NCBI RefSeq assembly: GCF_023158935.1
Contig: NZ_CP096120.1
Span: forward strand, 62,001-126,000
DNA from: Acinetobacter portensis
Lineage (GTDB): Bacteria; Pseudomonadota; Gammaproteobacteria; Pseudomonadales; Moraxellaceae
Reading direction: 5' to 3'
DNA length: 64,000 bases
Shown: positions 37,255 to 46,517 of the stretch, one piece after another
How the letters are laid out: every line of letters starts with the position of its first letter
How positions within the stretch are numbered: position 1 is the stretch's first letter
Position numbers and translations under genes: made by a program
Notes under the pieces: generated by a model
Databases searched by the model: none
What the model saw: only the letters and a program-made list of their open reading frames with translations
What the model was told of the DNA's origin: nothing

Positions 37255-37962
37255 TTAAAGGTCAATATTTTCTGGCCAAAGAAAATACCCACCATATTGA
37301 CTTGCTCTGAATTCTCCACCAATTGCTTTACCTGAGTCGGTTAAATAATGTTTTCCATTTTCATTTAGGATAAGTAAATTTTTTTTGACTAGTTTTTCTA
37401 ATAGTTCAGTTGTTTTCAATTTATGTTTTGCTGCTAATTTAGAAGTCGTAAGTTTTTCAAAAGTAGCAGTTTGCTTTTCTGTTTCTATATCTTCATTGGC
37501 GCTCGTTTCAGCCTTTACTTCATCTAACGTAATTCTAACTTCATCACTAATACGAATAATACGTTGTGCCTCTTCGTACGCTTCTTTAAAGACATCATTA
37601 TCTTCATATTTGCGAACGAGGATGCCCATTTCATTATTATTGACTTGGCTAAATTCATAAAGATTTAAACTAGAAATAATGCATTCAGATTCATTTAAAT
37701 AACATTTTGCATGTAAGTTTTTGCAGAAACTTAAGCGAACATAATCTAGTTTTTGCATTCATTTTATTTCATCGGGATGTAAATCACTTTTACCATAAAC
37801 AATTCGAATATCAATTTTTAGACGGTCTTTATCTTCAAGTAATTCTTTAATTCGATCATTTAATCTTAAATAAGGACTGATCAGAATAAGGCGTTCTTTC
37901 GCATTTTTAATGAGTTCTTCTAAAAAAAAGTTAGTTGCACTTGTATTCAAAAACTTAGCCAC
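37255..37962 (-). pseudogene. Phospholipase D-like family gene with in-frame TGA
   Basis: Two abutting pieces in the same frame are separated by one TGA (37759-37761). The 5' piece starts at GTG 37962 after a GGGGGG-rich ribosome site and encodes MAKFLNTSATNFFLEELIKN...DLHPDEIK. The 3' piece continues at codon ATG 37758 with LDYVRLSFCKNLHAKCYLNE, the HxK part of a PLD active site, then IISSLNLYEFSQVNNNEMGI and a C-terminal winged-helix-like tail. A single TGG (Trp) to TGA change would explain it; the joined protein would be 235 residues. A downstream ATG could still give a 167-residue fragment. Confidence 0.8.
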
Positions 37963-38192
37963 TTATTCCCCCCAATTAATTAAAATTATTAGAGGAATAT
38001 TAAAGCATAATAATGGTTGAGCTAAGACTAAAAGCTATATGAAATAAATGCTTAATTTCTAAAAATCCAACATAAATAAAAAATAGAACTGAAATATCAT
38101 CAAAAAATAGACTATCACTCATGATAGTGCTTTTAAAAGTATAAAAATCGTATGCTCGTTACATCAACAAAACAGATATAAAGGTAAATAAA

Positions 38193-38594
38193 ATGAGCCG
38201 TACAGTAGAACAAATAACACTCGATAAAATGTATGCAGCATTTGCTGAGCAAAATGTAGAAGCCGCAGTAGAAACGGTATCGGATGATTCAGTTTGGATT
38301 CATCATGGAACACAAAAATTACCGTCATTACGCTTTGAAGGAAAAGCAGGTGTAAACCAATTTTTCCAAGCGAACTTCACAACTTTAAAAGTTGAATACT
38401 TCGATATTTTAAATACTTATCAACAAGGAAATACGATTATTGTGACGGGTAAAGAAAAGTTTATTAAAGTAGAGGATGGCAGTATTTTGGCTCAAAAATG
38501 GGTGCAAATATATACCTTTGAAAATGGTCTAATTACACGTATGGAAGAGTTTGCAAGCTCTGCTGCCGATGAAGATTACATTGTAATTTCTTAA
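38193..38594 (+). CDS. NTF2-like (SnoaL-type) domain protein
   Basis: A 133-residue single-domain protein: two N-terminal helices (TLDKMYAAFAEQNVEAAVETVSDDSVWIHHG) and a curved beta sheet ending FENGLITRMEEFASS, the NTF2-like ketosteroid-isomerase-type fold. No catalytic set can be assigned. RBS AAAGG before ATG 38193; single-gene unit with a terminator. Confidence 0.8.
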   Translation: MSRTVEQITLDKMYAAFAEQNVEAAVETVSDDSVWIHHGTQKLPSLRFEGKAGVNQFFQANFTTLKVEYFDILNTYQQGNTIIVTGKEKFIKVEDGSILAQKWVQIYTFENGLITRMEEFASSAADEDYIVIS

Positions 38595-38606
38595 TATCTC
38601 CCAAAA

Positions 38607-38637
38607 TAAAAAAGCGCATTTATTTGCGCTTTTTTAT
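38607..38637. terminator. Bidirectional terminator
   Basis: Stem AAAAAAGCGCA/TGCGCTTTTTT between the NTF2-like and GNAT genes, which converge. Confidence 0.9.
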
Positions 38638-38641
38638 TGTT

Positions 38642-39151
38642 TTATTCATTATTTAACATCAGTTGCATTAAAACCAAATCTCGCCATTTCCCAAATTTTT
38701 GACCTACTTGAGGCATATATCCTGTTTGTACAAAACCCAGTTTTTTATGCAGTTCAATTGATCCAATATTTTCATGATCAATTCCTGCAATCATCACATG
38801 CATATTGTTGAATTTTGCATGTTCAATAAGATGTTGCATCAAACGTTTACCTAAACCTTGTTTAACATATTCAGGTGAAATATAAACTGAATGTTCAACA
38901 CTATATTTATAGCCAGAAAAATTTCGAAAAGATGCGTAATCTGCGTAGCCTGAAACTTTACTTTTTATTGAGTCTTTAACTACAAATACAGGAAAATTTT
39001 GCTGTTGGAGTTGTTTAAGCCAAATTTGCAAGTGTTTTAAGTCGTAAGGTTGCTCATTCCATGTTGCCAAGCCATTTAGAATTTCAGTGTTATAGATTTC
39101 TAAAATTTCAGGTAAATCTTGTTCTGTCGCAGGGCGAATAATATAAGACAT
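38642..39151 (-). CDS. GNAT N-acetyltransferase, phosphinothricin acetyltransferase-like
   Basis: A 169-residue acetyltransferase. The opening YIIRPATEQDLPEILEIYN, the SVYISPEYVKQGLGKRLMQHLIEHA acetyl-CoA loop (R/QGxGK), and IAGIDHENIGSIELHKKLGFVQTG are the Pat/MddA pattern. Homologues acetylate phosphinothricin or methionine sulfone/sulfoximine. Resistance is not implied without assays. Confidence 0.88.
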   Translation of the reverse strand: MSYIIRPATEQDLPEILEIYNTEILNGLATWNEQPYDLKHLQIWLKQLQQQNFPVFVVKDSIKSKVSGYADYASFRNFSGYKYSVEHSVYISPEYVKQGLGKRLMQHLIEHAKFNNMHVMIAGIDHENIGSIELHKKLGFVQTGYMPQVGQKFGKWRDLVLMQLMLNNE

Positions 39152-39203
39152 AAAATGGCATTAAATATGAGAACTATAAGTTGAATCATGCACGTTAAGA
39201 CAT

Positions 39204-39234
39204 AAAAAAAGCAAGGCGATTGCCTTGCTTTTTT
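39204..39234 (-). terminator. Terminator of the Tsx-like gene
   Basis: Stem AAAAAAGCAAGGC/GCCTTGCTTTTTT, 15 bp beyond the stop codon at 39249. Confidence 0.9.
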
Positions 39235-39248
39235 AGACTTCAAATCAA

Positions 39249-39995
39249 TTAGAAGTGGTACTTAACTAAAGCACTTACGTCATTTTGATCTAAGCCTTTA
39301 ATACCGTATTTGTTGTTCCACACAGAGTGTTCAACACCTAGGTATAAACGAGTTTCTGGAGAAATGTGTTTACCAACATTCCATTTCCATTGAGTCGTCC
39401 AGTTTAGTTCACTTGCGTGATCTTCTTCAGCCGTTGACCAATCAAGGAAACCATCAACTAAGAATTCTTCAGTACCTACTTTGAACGGTACGCCATACGT
39501 TACCGTCATTTGGTAATCGTCATCTGTGCCTTTTTCATTGTCTGCTTTATAGAAATTCAATTGAGCATACTGGAAGTAAGGAATAGCTAAGTCGAAACCA
39601 ATACCATAAAGGTAGTTGTTAAAGTCAGCGCCAGGTGAATTTGAGCTATTGCCTTCCCAAGTTGTTGCAATTAAAACATCTTTAATAGGACCAAATTCAA
39701 GTTTTTGACCAGTTACAGCACCGAGGCTTAAACGTGGTGAAATCTCGAAATAAGTACTATTTTCAAAGTCATTATTTGCACGGTCAGCAAATGCAAAAAA
39801 ATCGCCATATGTTAACTTTGCTGCATATTCTGCAGTAATAGTCGTTTGTTGGTTATCGTCTTTACCATTCGCAGGATGCGCATAGTTTTCGCCATACAAA
39901 CCAGTAATGCTAAAGTCTTGCCAAACAGGAGCTGCTTGAGTGAATGCCGCAGTTGTTGCAAGAACAGTTGTAGCTACAATTTGATTAAATTTCAT
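39249..39995 (-). CDS. Tsx-like nucleoside-specific channel, outer membrane
   Basis: A 248-residue outer-membrane beta barrel. The signal peptide is MKFNQIVATTVLATTAAFTQAA. The mature protein opens PVWQDFSITGLYGENY and has about 12 alternating amphipathic strands (DFFAFADRANN, STYFEISPRLSLG, YFQYAQLNFYKAD, RLYLGVEHSVWNNKYG), ending in ...VSALVKYHF with C-terminal Phe for BAM recognition. FAFADR...YFEISPRLS is typical of the Tsx family, which lets nucleosides cross the outer membrane. Confidence 0.82.
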   Translation of the reverse strand: MKFNQIVATTVLATTAAFTQAAPVWQDFSITGLYGENYAHPANGKDDNQQTTITAEYAAKLTYGDFFAFADRANNDFENSTYFEISPRLSLGAVTGQKLEFGPIKDVLIATTWEGNSSNSPGADFNNYLYGIGFDLAIPYFQYAQLNFYKADNEKGTDDDYQMTVTYGVPFKVGTEEFLVDGFLDWSTAEEDHASELNWTTQWKWNVGKHISPETRLYLGVEHSVWNNKYGIKGLDQNDVSALVKYHF

Positions 39996-40524
39996 GAAAG
40001 TTTTACTTCCCCAAAAAAACGTGTAAAGAATACATGTTATTAAGCAAAAATAAAGTCAAAAAAGATGGTTGGTCAATGCTTATAAGTAGAATTTATCTTT
40101 TGTTATAAAATTACAACTTCAAAAGTTTTGATTCTTAAAGGAATATATTGATATAAATATGTCATTGAGTAATAAGGCACATTTTTAAAATTTTATATCG
40201 AACGATTTAAAATGAACGATTTGATAATTTGGCTAAAGTTTCCGTATATTTAAATGTACTGTGTTCCTTTTTATTTAAATAGAAGGCTTGTTATAAAATA
40301 TTATTTTTCAAATATTACTTGCAAAATTTTAAGTTAGGCCCGATATTGAAAGTATAAGGACACGGTTCTGCAGACCTCGTTAGTGTTCATCATTCAATGT
40401 GGAGGATGTATTCCAAAATAGATTGAAGATGTTCTATTACTGCTTATAGCAGTGGGTTACCAACGTGCCAAGATAATAAGTTTTGTGCAAGAAAAGATAC
40501 AAATAAAGAAGAGGATGGAATTAT
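39996..40524. other. 529-bp intergenic region; leader of the HPF-like gene
   Basis: No gene is seen. The left part should hold the Tsx-like promoter. The right part (about 40350-40524) is less AT-rich and looks like a transcribed leader: a small hairpin TGGA-loop-TCCA at 40400-40415 presents GGATG in its loop, and AGAGGATGG overlaps the ribosome site of the next gene (40510-40517). A direct repeat of GAACGATTT occurs near 40200-40220. Confidence 0.4.
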
Positions 40525-40917
40525 ATGAATATTGAACTACGTACAGATAAAAACATTCAAAATAGTGACAGACTCATTACTTATGTGCGTGAAGAGCTAC
40601 ATCAAGAATTCCAACGTCACAGCGAAAAAATTACGCATTTTTCAGTACATTTAAGCGATGAAAATGGCCCTAAGGGTGGCGAGGCCGACATCAAATGTAT
40701 GATTGAAGCACGTCCAGCAGGCTTAAAACCAGTGGTTGTGAATCATAAAGGTCATAACATTGATACTGCAATTCATGGTGCAATTGAACGCTTAAAACGA
40801 AGCCTAGAGCATACATTTGAAAAAAATGAAAAGCCGCGTAGTGCTCAACCTGCATTTGTAGATGCCGATGACGGTATTGTAGACGAAGATTTAGATGACT
40901 ACAGTCCTCAACATTGA
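40525..40917 (+). CDS. HPF/RaiA-family ribosome-associated protein
   Basis: A 130-residue short HPF-like protein. The beta-alpha-beta start MNIELRTDKNIQNSDRLITYVREELHQEFQRH and ITHFSVHLSDENGPKGGEADIKCMIEARPAG match the S30AE fold that occupies the tRNA and mRNA channels of idle ribosomes. GHNIDTAIHGAIERLKRSLEHTFEK is the second helix. An acidic tail (VDADDGIVDEDLDDY) replaces the long-form dimerisation domain. ATG 40525 follows an AGAGGATGG ribosome site. Expected role: ribosome hibernation or stress response. Confidence 0.85.
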   Translation: MNIELRTDKNIQNSDRLITYVREELHQEFQRHSEKITHFSVHLSDENGPKGGEADIKCMIEARPAGLKPVVVNHKGHNIDTAIHGAIERLKRSLEHTFEKNEKPRSAQPAFVDADDGIVDEDLDDYSPQH

Positions 40918-40921
40918 GTCT

Positions 40922-40948
40922 GAAAAAGCCCTGTGGGGCTTTTTTTTA
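40922..40948 (+). terminator. Terminator of the HPF-like gene
   Basis: Stem AAAAAGCCC/GGGGCTTTTT with a short loop and T8 tail, 5 bp after the stop. Confidence 0.88.
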
Positions 40949-41050
40949 TGGTTTTTTACAGAATTAAAATAGTGTATGCATATTTAATTTCAACAAATGG
41001 GTAAATATTCTGCATAATACACATAAATTAAATTAATGAGAGTTCTCTCC

Positions 41051-41593
41051 ATGTTAACAGCGCAGCAACAATTCTTGGTGCAAGCATTAGAAGAAGCAAA
41101 CCTTGCACAAGTAAAAAGCCTTTTAGCAGATGGGCTCGATCCAAATTTTATTGATGGTGAAAAAGGTCCTGCAATTTCTGTATGGTCTGATGGTTTGTTT
41201 AAATGGTGGGAAGAAATTTGTGAAGCGCATGAAGCGGGAACACCGTTAAGTGCAGAACAAAAACAAGCAAATTTAGCGGTACATTTAGAAATTTTAGAAG
41301 TGCTGATTCAAGCGAAAGTAAATGTTCATTTGTGGGATTCAGAAGAAGTGTATGGTCCTCTTTGGGATGCTGCAAGCTCTGCATGTGTACCGGTAGTAAA
41401 ACGTTTATTAGAAGAAAAAGTGAACCCAAATACGAAAGATGAAGAAGGTCTAACAATTTTAACTTCAATTAGTGATTTATTCTTCGATTGTGACTTCGAT
41501 GAAATTAATTGGTCAGAAGCATTAGAAGAAGAAAAACAGACGTTAGAACTTTTACGCAGTCATGGCGCAAAAATGACAAAAGAATTGGTTTAA
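41051..41593 (+). CDS. Ankyrin-repeat-like cytoplasmic protein
   Basis: From ATG 41051, preceded by GAGAG, it has 180 residues; an ATG at 41036 would add five residues but lacks a ribosome site. QFLVQALEEANLAQVKSLLADGLDPNFID and CVPVVKRLLEEKVNPNTKDEEGLTILTSISD are ankyrin-type helix pairs; the middle is less regular. It is acidic, with no signal peptide. The next gene starts 18 bp downstream; function unknown. Confidence 0.7.
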   Translation: MLTAQQQFLVQALEEANLAQVKSLLADGLDPNFIDGEKGPAISVWSDGLFKWWEEICEAHEAGTPLSAEQKQANLAVHLEILEVLIQAKVNVHLWDSEEVYGPLWDAASSACVPVVKRLLEEKVNPNTKDEEGLTILTSISDLFFDCDFDEINWSEALEEEKQTLELLRSHGAKMTKELV

Positions 41594-41611
41594 TTATTTG
41601 AGATAACAATT

Positions 41612-42379
41612 ATGTCAGCATTAAAAACTTTAGGGTTCGCTTTATTGGCAGGTTTAAGTGCAAATGCAGTTGCTACTGAATTTTCATTTGATCATGCAGG
41701 TTCTGGTATAGGCACGGGTATTACACCTGTAGGTAAGCTTGCTTGGGAACAATCTTTACCAAGCTATAGCTATTCTGAAGAAAAAACAGAAAATGGTAAG
41801 TTAAAAAAATCGACGTATAGTGCAGATGTACTATTACGTATAGGTTTAGCCGAAGGGCTTGAATTACAATTAGGTTGGGACGGTCCACAGTGGACACAAT
41901 CTAAAGTAGGCAAAATCAAAGAATCTAAGCATGGTTTAGGCGATGTAAGCATTGGTTTGAAAAAAGCCATTGAGCTTGATGATGAAAAAATGTCGATGGC
42001 AGTTTTGGCGCAAGCTGTAATTGCAACAGGTAATGATGAATTTACCAACGACAAAGACATTTATAGCTTAGGTTCAGTGGTTGCTTATGATCACAGTGAT
42101 CAGCTTACAACGTCTATTTCTATGATTTATGAAGTTCAAAACAGCAATTGGGCAGTAACAGCTGTACCAACAGTTGAGTATCTGATTGCTGGTAACTGGT
42201 CAGGTTTTTCTGAGTTGGTTTATCGTAAACAAGAAGGTCAAGATGTTGAATATAACTTAGGTTCAGGTGTAATTTATGCCTTTAATGAACGTGCCCAAGT
42301 TGATGCAACGATTGGCTTAGACTTGAATGGTCAAGATAAAGGTTATCAAGCAGGATTTGGTGTTTCTTACCTATTCTAA
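41612..42379 (+). CDS. Outer-membrane beta-barrel protein (phenol MetA-pathway transporter-like)
   Basis: A 255-residue protein with a signal peptide (MSALKTLGFALLAGLSANAVA) and alternating strands ending GYQAGFGVSYLF, with a C-terminal Phe. The ADVLLRIGLAEGLELQLGWDG and GLGDVSIGLKKAI stretches are typical of the family named after the MetA pathway of phenol degradation, whose function is poorly known. It lies 12 bp before dsbD and is probably co-transcribed with it. Confidence 0.75.
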   Translation: MSALKTLGFALLAGLSANAVATEFSFDHAGSGIGTGITPVGKLAWEQSLPSYSYSEEKTENGKLKKSTYSADVLLRIGLAEGLELQLGWDGPQWTQSKVGKIKESKHGLGDVSIGLKKAIELDDEKMSMAVLAQAVIATGNDEFTNDKDIYSLGSVVAYDHSDQLTTSISMIYEVQNSNWAVTAVPTVEYLIAGNWSGFSELVYRKQEGQDVEYNLGSGVIYAFNERAQVDATIGLDLNGQDKGYQAGFGVSYLF

Positions 42380-42391
42380 TTTGAAGAACCT

Positions 42392-44230
42392 ATGAAAAAG
42401 CATCTTCTAGAAAATAAGCCAAGTTTGGATGTCATTATAAAGTGGATGTTGGGCGGATTATTCGTACTTCTCTCAACAGCCTTATACGCTCAAACTTCCT
42501 TACGTTCGGCAGAAGATGCTTTTGCATTTTCAGTTGAATCTATAGATTCCAAACATGCCCAATTAAATTGGGAGATTCCAGAAAATTACTATCTTTATCA
42601 GCATAAATTTGAAGTCAAAAATAACTCAAAAATACTTCCTTTAAATTTACCAAAAGCTCAAAATTTATATGATGAAAACTATGGGGAAACTCAAGTTTAT
42701 TATCAGAAAGTTCACTTTAATATTCCTATAGAAGCTTCTAAAAAATATCAAGTGATGTGGCAAGGGTGTGCTAAAGATCGAATTTGCTATCCACCACAAC
42801 AAATAGAATTTGAAACAGATATTAATGGTTTGGTTGCATTAAAAAATCAGTCAGCGCCCTCAAAAAGCTTTTTGGATTTAGCGGCATCTACACAAAAAAA
42901 TGAAGCGACAAATGCTGTAAATAATACAGAAACATCTTCGCCAAAAAACTTAAATAATGATGAGTCTGCTAAAGATCAAATGTGGTCGGAAAAACTTGCA
43001 GATAGTTCATTTATTTACGGATTATTACTGTTCTTTGGCTTAGGTATTTTGTTGGCATTTACGCCATGTTCTTTACCTATGATTCCTATTTTAACCTCAC
43101 TTATTGTGCGTAATAACAAAGGCTTGAAAGCATGGGTGATTGCTTTGGTCTTTGTTTGTAGTATGGCAATGGTGTATGCAATTTTAGGATTAATTGCATC
43201 ATCGGCAGGGTTAAATTTCCAAAGATGGTTGCAACAACCATCGACACTTATTGCATTTAGCTTGTTATTTGTAGTATTTGCGCTGAATTTATTTGGCGCA
43301 TTCGAGCTTAAATTACCGCAGGCTTTGGTTAATAAACTGGATCATGCACAAGCTATGCAACAAGGTGGAAGTCTTGTTGGTGCCGCGGTCATGGGTATGA
43401 TTTCGGCACTGTTGGTTGGTCCGTGTATGACAGCGCCTTTGGCAGGTGCATTACTCTTTATTTCTCAAACACAAAGTCAGTGGCATGGCGCATTGTTGCT
43501 GTTTACATTGGGTTTTGGGATGGGAACGCCACTTCTTATTGCCAGTATTTTAGGTTCTAAGTTTTTGCCAAAAGTTGGCATGTGGATGAATCAAATTAAA
43601 GTGATTTTTGCATTTATTATGCTCGCTTTAGCTTTGTATTTTGTGCGCCCATTATTGTCCGAAATGTGGTTCCAATGTTTAAGTTTGGCATTAGGCATTA
43701 GCTTTGTTGCCTATGTGCTATTTCGTTTTATGTGGAATAAAACACAATGGAAATGGGCATATATCGCGATCTTAATTTTAACTGTGCCTTATATGGTTTA
43801 TAGCCAATATCAACAAAGCCAACGGTTCTTTAATACAGCTACAAGCACATCTGCAAATATGGTTTGGAATGTTGCACATACTGCTTCAGAATTTCATCAA
43901 ATTTTGGCTCAAGCACCAAAAGATCAAGGCATTATTATTGATGTATATGCCGATTGGTGTGTCGCGTGTCAGCCTATAGAGCATCGTATTTTGAAGGCGA
44001 CAAATGTTCAGCAAGTACTTCAAGGTTTTTATTTAATTAAACTTGACTTAAGTGAATATGATGCAGGTCATCAAGCTCTATTGAATGAGCGTGATATTTT
44101 GGGCCCTCCAACCTATTTATTCTTAAATGTGGAACAACAAGAAATTCGTAATTTACGTTTAACGGGTGCTTTTTCTGAACAAGAGTTGCTTAGTCAAATT
44201 GAAAAATTTAAACAGCATTTAGGAGATTAA
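42392..44230 (+). CDS. dsbD: Thiol:disulfide interchange protein
   Basis: Moves electrons from cytoplasmic thioredoxin to periplasmic DsbC and others. The 612 residues have three parts: a periplasmic N-terminal domain with GCAKDRICYPP (the reactive Cys pair), a membrane domain of eight helices with the paired cysteines in TPCSLPMIP and GPCMTAP, and a C-terminal thioredoxin-like domain with WCVAC (Cys523, Cys526). ATG 42392. It complements dsbB at 32589: one oxidises, the other reduces periplasmic thiols. Confidence 0.96.
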   Translation: MKKHLLENKPSLDVIIKWMLGGLFVLLSTALYAQTSLRSAEDAFAFSVESIDSKHAQLNWEIPENYYLYQHKFEVKNNSKILPLNLPKAQNLYDENYGETQVYYQKVHFNIPIEASKKYQVMWQGCAKDRICYPPQQIEFETDINGLVALKNQSAPSKSFLDLAASTQKNEATNAVNNTETSSPKNLNNDESAKDQMWSEKLADSSFIYGLLLFFGLGILLAFTPCSLPMIPILTSLIVRNNKGLKAWVIALVFVCSMAMVYAILGLIASSAGLNFQRWLQQPSTLIAFSLLFVVFALNLFGAFELKLPQALVNKLDHAQAMQQGGSLVGAAVMGMISALLVGPCMTAPLAGALLFISQTQSQWHGALLLFTLGFGMGTPLLIASILGSKFLPKVGMWMNQIKVIFAFIMLALALYFVRPLLSEMWFQCLSLALGISFVAYVLFRFMWNKTQWKWAYIAILILTVPYMVYSQYQQSQRFFNTATSTSANMVWNVAHTASEFHQILAQAPKDQGIIIDVYADWCVACQPIEHRILKATNVQQVLQGFYLIKLDLSEYDAGHQALLNERDILGPPTYLFLNVEQQEIRNLRLTGAFSEQELLSQIEKFKQHLGD

Positions 44231-44232
44231 CC

Positions 44233-44910
44233 ATGATGCAACTTTATATAGCCAATAAAAATTATTCGAGTTGGTCTATGCGTCCGTGGTTGGTACTTAA
44301 GGCTTTTAATATTCCATTTGAAGAAGTGATGATTTCTTTTCCCAAAGAGCGAAATACGGGTACATTCAAGCAAGAAATTCTAGCGGTAAACCCAAATGGG
44401 AAAGTACCTGCATTGGTAAACAGTGATCTATTAGTTTGGGATTCTTTAGCAATTTGTGAATATTTGGCAGAGCAATATGCTGAGAAAAATTTATGGCCTT
44501 TAGATTCTAAATTAAGAGCAAGAGCACGTTGTATTTCTACAGAAATGCATAGTGGTTTCCCAAATATTCGTAATTTATGTGGTATGAATCTTCGTGCTAA
44601 TTTGGTAGAAAAAGGTGCTGAACTTTGGCAAGAGTTTAAAGATTTACAGGCAGACGTTGCACGTATTGAGCAAATTTTTTCGGAACGTCCATATAGAGAT
44701 GGCTTTTTGTGTGGAGAGTTTTCTATAGCAGATGCATTTTACGCACCTGTAGTTACACGCTTAAAAACTTATGCCTTACCTGTGAGTGAAATCACGCAAA
44801 TATATATGCAAAATGTTCTTAATCATTTTGCAGTTAAAGAATGGATAGAAGATGCGTTAGCTGAAGATACATGGGTGAATTATTTAGAGCCTTATCAAAT
44901 TCAGAAATAA
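44233..44910 (+). CDS. Glutathione S-transferase
   Basis: A 225-residue GST. The N-terminal thioredoxin-like half has MQLYIANKNYSSWSMRPWLVLKAF (Ser near the glutathione site), NPNGKVPAL (cis-Pro) and WDSLAICEYLAEQY. The helical C-terminal half has FLCGEFSIADAFYAPVVTRL. Starts 2 bp after the dsbD stop with AGGAG at 7-bp spacing, so it is part of that operon. Confidence 0.9.
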   Translation: MMQLYIANKNYSSWSMRPWLVLKAFNIPFEEVMISFPKERNTGTFKQEILAVNPNGKVPALVNSDLLVWDSLAICEYLAEQYAEKNLWPLDSKLRARARCISTEMHSGFPNIRNLCGMNLRANLVEKGAELWQEFKDLQADVARIEQIFSERPYRDGFLCGEFSIADAFYAPVVTRLKTYALPVSEITQIYMQNVLNHFAVKEWIEDALAEDTWVNYLEPYQIQK

Positions 44911-44915
44911 AATTA

Positions 44916-44944
44916 AAAAAAGAAGGCAAAGCCTTCTTTTTTTT
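44916..44944. terminator. Bidirectional terminator
   Basis: Stem AAAAAAGAAGGC/GCCTTCTTTTTT with an AAA loop between the GST gene and the convergent esterase gene. Confidence 0.92.
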
Positions 44945-44954
44945 ACTTAAATTT

Positions 44955-45866
44955 TTAGTCTTTATCTTGTTTATGTGCAAATTCAGCTAAATCTGCCAAA
45001 GACTTTTTACCTTCATCAAACCAAGGATGAAACATTTGAAAGTTATGCCACATGCCTGTGTAAATTTTAAATGTCACATCTACACCTGCTTGTTCTGCTT
45101 TGTCTTTAAAGCGCTTTGCATCATCGAGTAAAAGCTCTTTAGAACCGACTTGAACAAGCGTTGGTGGTAAATCTTTGAAGTCATCAAACATTGGAGAAAC
45201 TCGTGGATCTCCAACATCAACATTTTTAGGTAAATAATGCTTAATTCCAGTTTCAATGGTTTCTAGTGAAAGTAGCGCATCATGTTTTTGATTAAAACGG
45301 ATAGATTCACTGGTCAGCGTTAAATCTAAAAATGGCGAAAGCAAAATAAGACCACTTACTTGAGGTAATTTTTCATTTCTAATTCTTAAGGCAAGTGCTA
45401 AAGCTAAATTCGCACCGCAAGAATCTCCTGACAAAATAATATCTTTAGCTTGAATGCCTTGATTGAGTAACTCTTGATAAACATCAAATAATGCATTTAA
45501 AGCCGTAGGAAAGCGGTGCTCTGGTGAAAGTGGATAATCGACATGAATCACCTGCATTTGTGTGCGTGCTGCAACATGGGTTAAAAATGCGCGATGTGTA
45601 TTAAGCGAGCCTAAATAGAAGGCACCGCCATGTATGTGGAAAATCAGCTGAGTTGATTCATCTTGAGGTTTTAGTTCCTCAGCTTTTAATCCTGCTAAAG
45701 AAATTTTGCGAATTTCTATATTTGCATCTTTTGGAAAAAGCTTACACATTTGCTCAATTGAAAAGCGTGCCGAACCAATAGGCAGATTCAGTTTGCTAGG
45801 TGTACGAATTGAAGTTTTAAGAAATTGCTCTGTTAAAAATTGTTTCAACATTCGCGAGATATCCAT
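44955..45866 (-). CDS. Alpha/beta hydrolase, hormone-sensitive-lipase family esterase
   Basis: From ATG 45866 it is 303 residues; the open frame to 45953 is AT-rich and unsupported. The HSL-family oxyanion motif HGG (79-81, FHIHGGAFYLGS), the nucleophile Ser149 in GDSCGANLA, a late Asp in QVGSKELLLDDAKRF and His in GMWHNFQMF form the expected triad. No signal peptide. Substrates are likely short-chain acyl esters. Confidence 0.88.
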   Translation of the reverse strand: MDISRMLKQFLTEQFLKTSIRTPSKLNLPIGSARFSIEQMCKLFPKDANIEIRKISLAGLKAEELKPQDESTQLIFHIHGGAFYLGSLNTHRAFLTHVAARTQMQVIHVDYPLSPEHRFPTALNALFDVYQELLNQGIQAKDIILSGDSCGANLALALALRIRNEKLPQVSGLILLSPFLDLTLTSESIRFNQKHDALLSLETIETGIKHYLPKNVDVGDPRVSPMFDDFKDLPPTLVQVGSKELLLDDAKRFKDKAEQAGVDVTFKIYTGMWHNFQMFHPWFDEGKKSLADLAEFAHKQDKD

Positions 45867-46020
45867 ATATACTCTATATTGATTGTTATTTAGACACTTT
45901 TTATTTAGTTCAACAATATAAATTACAAAGTTACACCAAACGGTCACATTCATAAATTGCTTTATATTTGTGATTTTTTGATACTAAGCTTGTATATAGA
46001 TACATTAGGGACACAGAAAA

Positions 46021-46458
46021 ATGAAAAAAATTGCAATGGTATTAGGGCTCGTTGGTTTTGCAGCAGTAGCACACGCGGCAGACCCATTAAATGGCACAGT
46101 GTGGAAAACAATTGATGATAAAACAAAACAGCCAAAAGCGGTTGTTAAGTTTACTGAACAATCAAACGGTACGTTGAATGCAACTATTCAAAGCATTCTA
46201 ACGCCAGGTGAAGAAAATTCTTGTACTAAGTGTGAAGGTGCATATAAAAATAAATCACTGAAAGGTGTAACAATTGTACGTAACCTTAAAAATACAGGTG
46301 GTGAAAATTATGATGGTGGTTCAATTCTAGATCCTAAAAATGGCAAATCTTATAGCCTGAAAGGTAAGCTTGCGAATGGTGGCAAGAAACTTGAGCTACG
46401 TGGTTATATTGGTGTTGCTGCTTTAGGACGTAACCAAACTTGGATTCGTGCTAACTAA
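46021..46458 (+). CDS. DUF2147 exported protein
   Basis: A 145-residue protein: signal peptide MKKIAMVLGLVGFAAVAHAA, then a small lipocalin-like barrel with GTVWKTIDDKTKQPKAVVKF, CTKCEG (Cys pair), GGSILDPKNGKSYSLKG and LRGYIGVAALGRNQTWIR, the DUF2147 pattern. Function not known; periplasmic. Single-gene unit with a clear terminator. Confidence 0.88.
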   Translation: MKKIAMVLGLVGFAAVAHAADPLNGTVWKTIDDKTKQPKAVVKFTEQSNGTLNATIQSILTPGEENSCTKCEGAYKNKSLKGVTIVRNLKNTGGENYDGGSILDPKNGKSYSLKGKLANGGKKLELRGYIGVAALGRNQTWIRAN

Positions 46459-46474
46459 GTTTTAAATATATAAA

Positions 46475-46507
46475 TAAAAAAGCCTGACAAATGTCAGGCT
46501 TTTTTAT
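46475..46507. terminator. Bidirectional terminator
   Basis: Stem AAAAAAGCCTGACA/TGTCAGGCTTTTTT with a 2-base loop between convergent genes. Confidence 0.93.
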
Positions 46508-46517
46508 GAAGATAAAT

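Noticed and set aside
41199..41468. Minus-strand open frame opposite the ankyrin-like gene
   Set aside because: Leucine-rich shadow translation with no start signal; the sense protein is supported by ankyrin patterns and a ribosome site.
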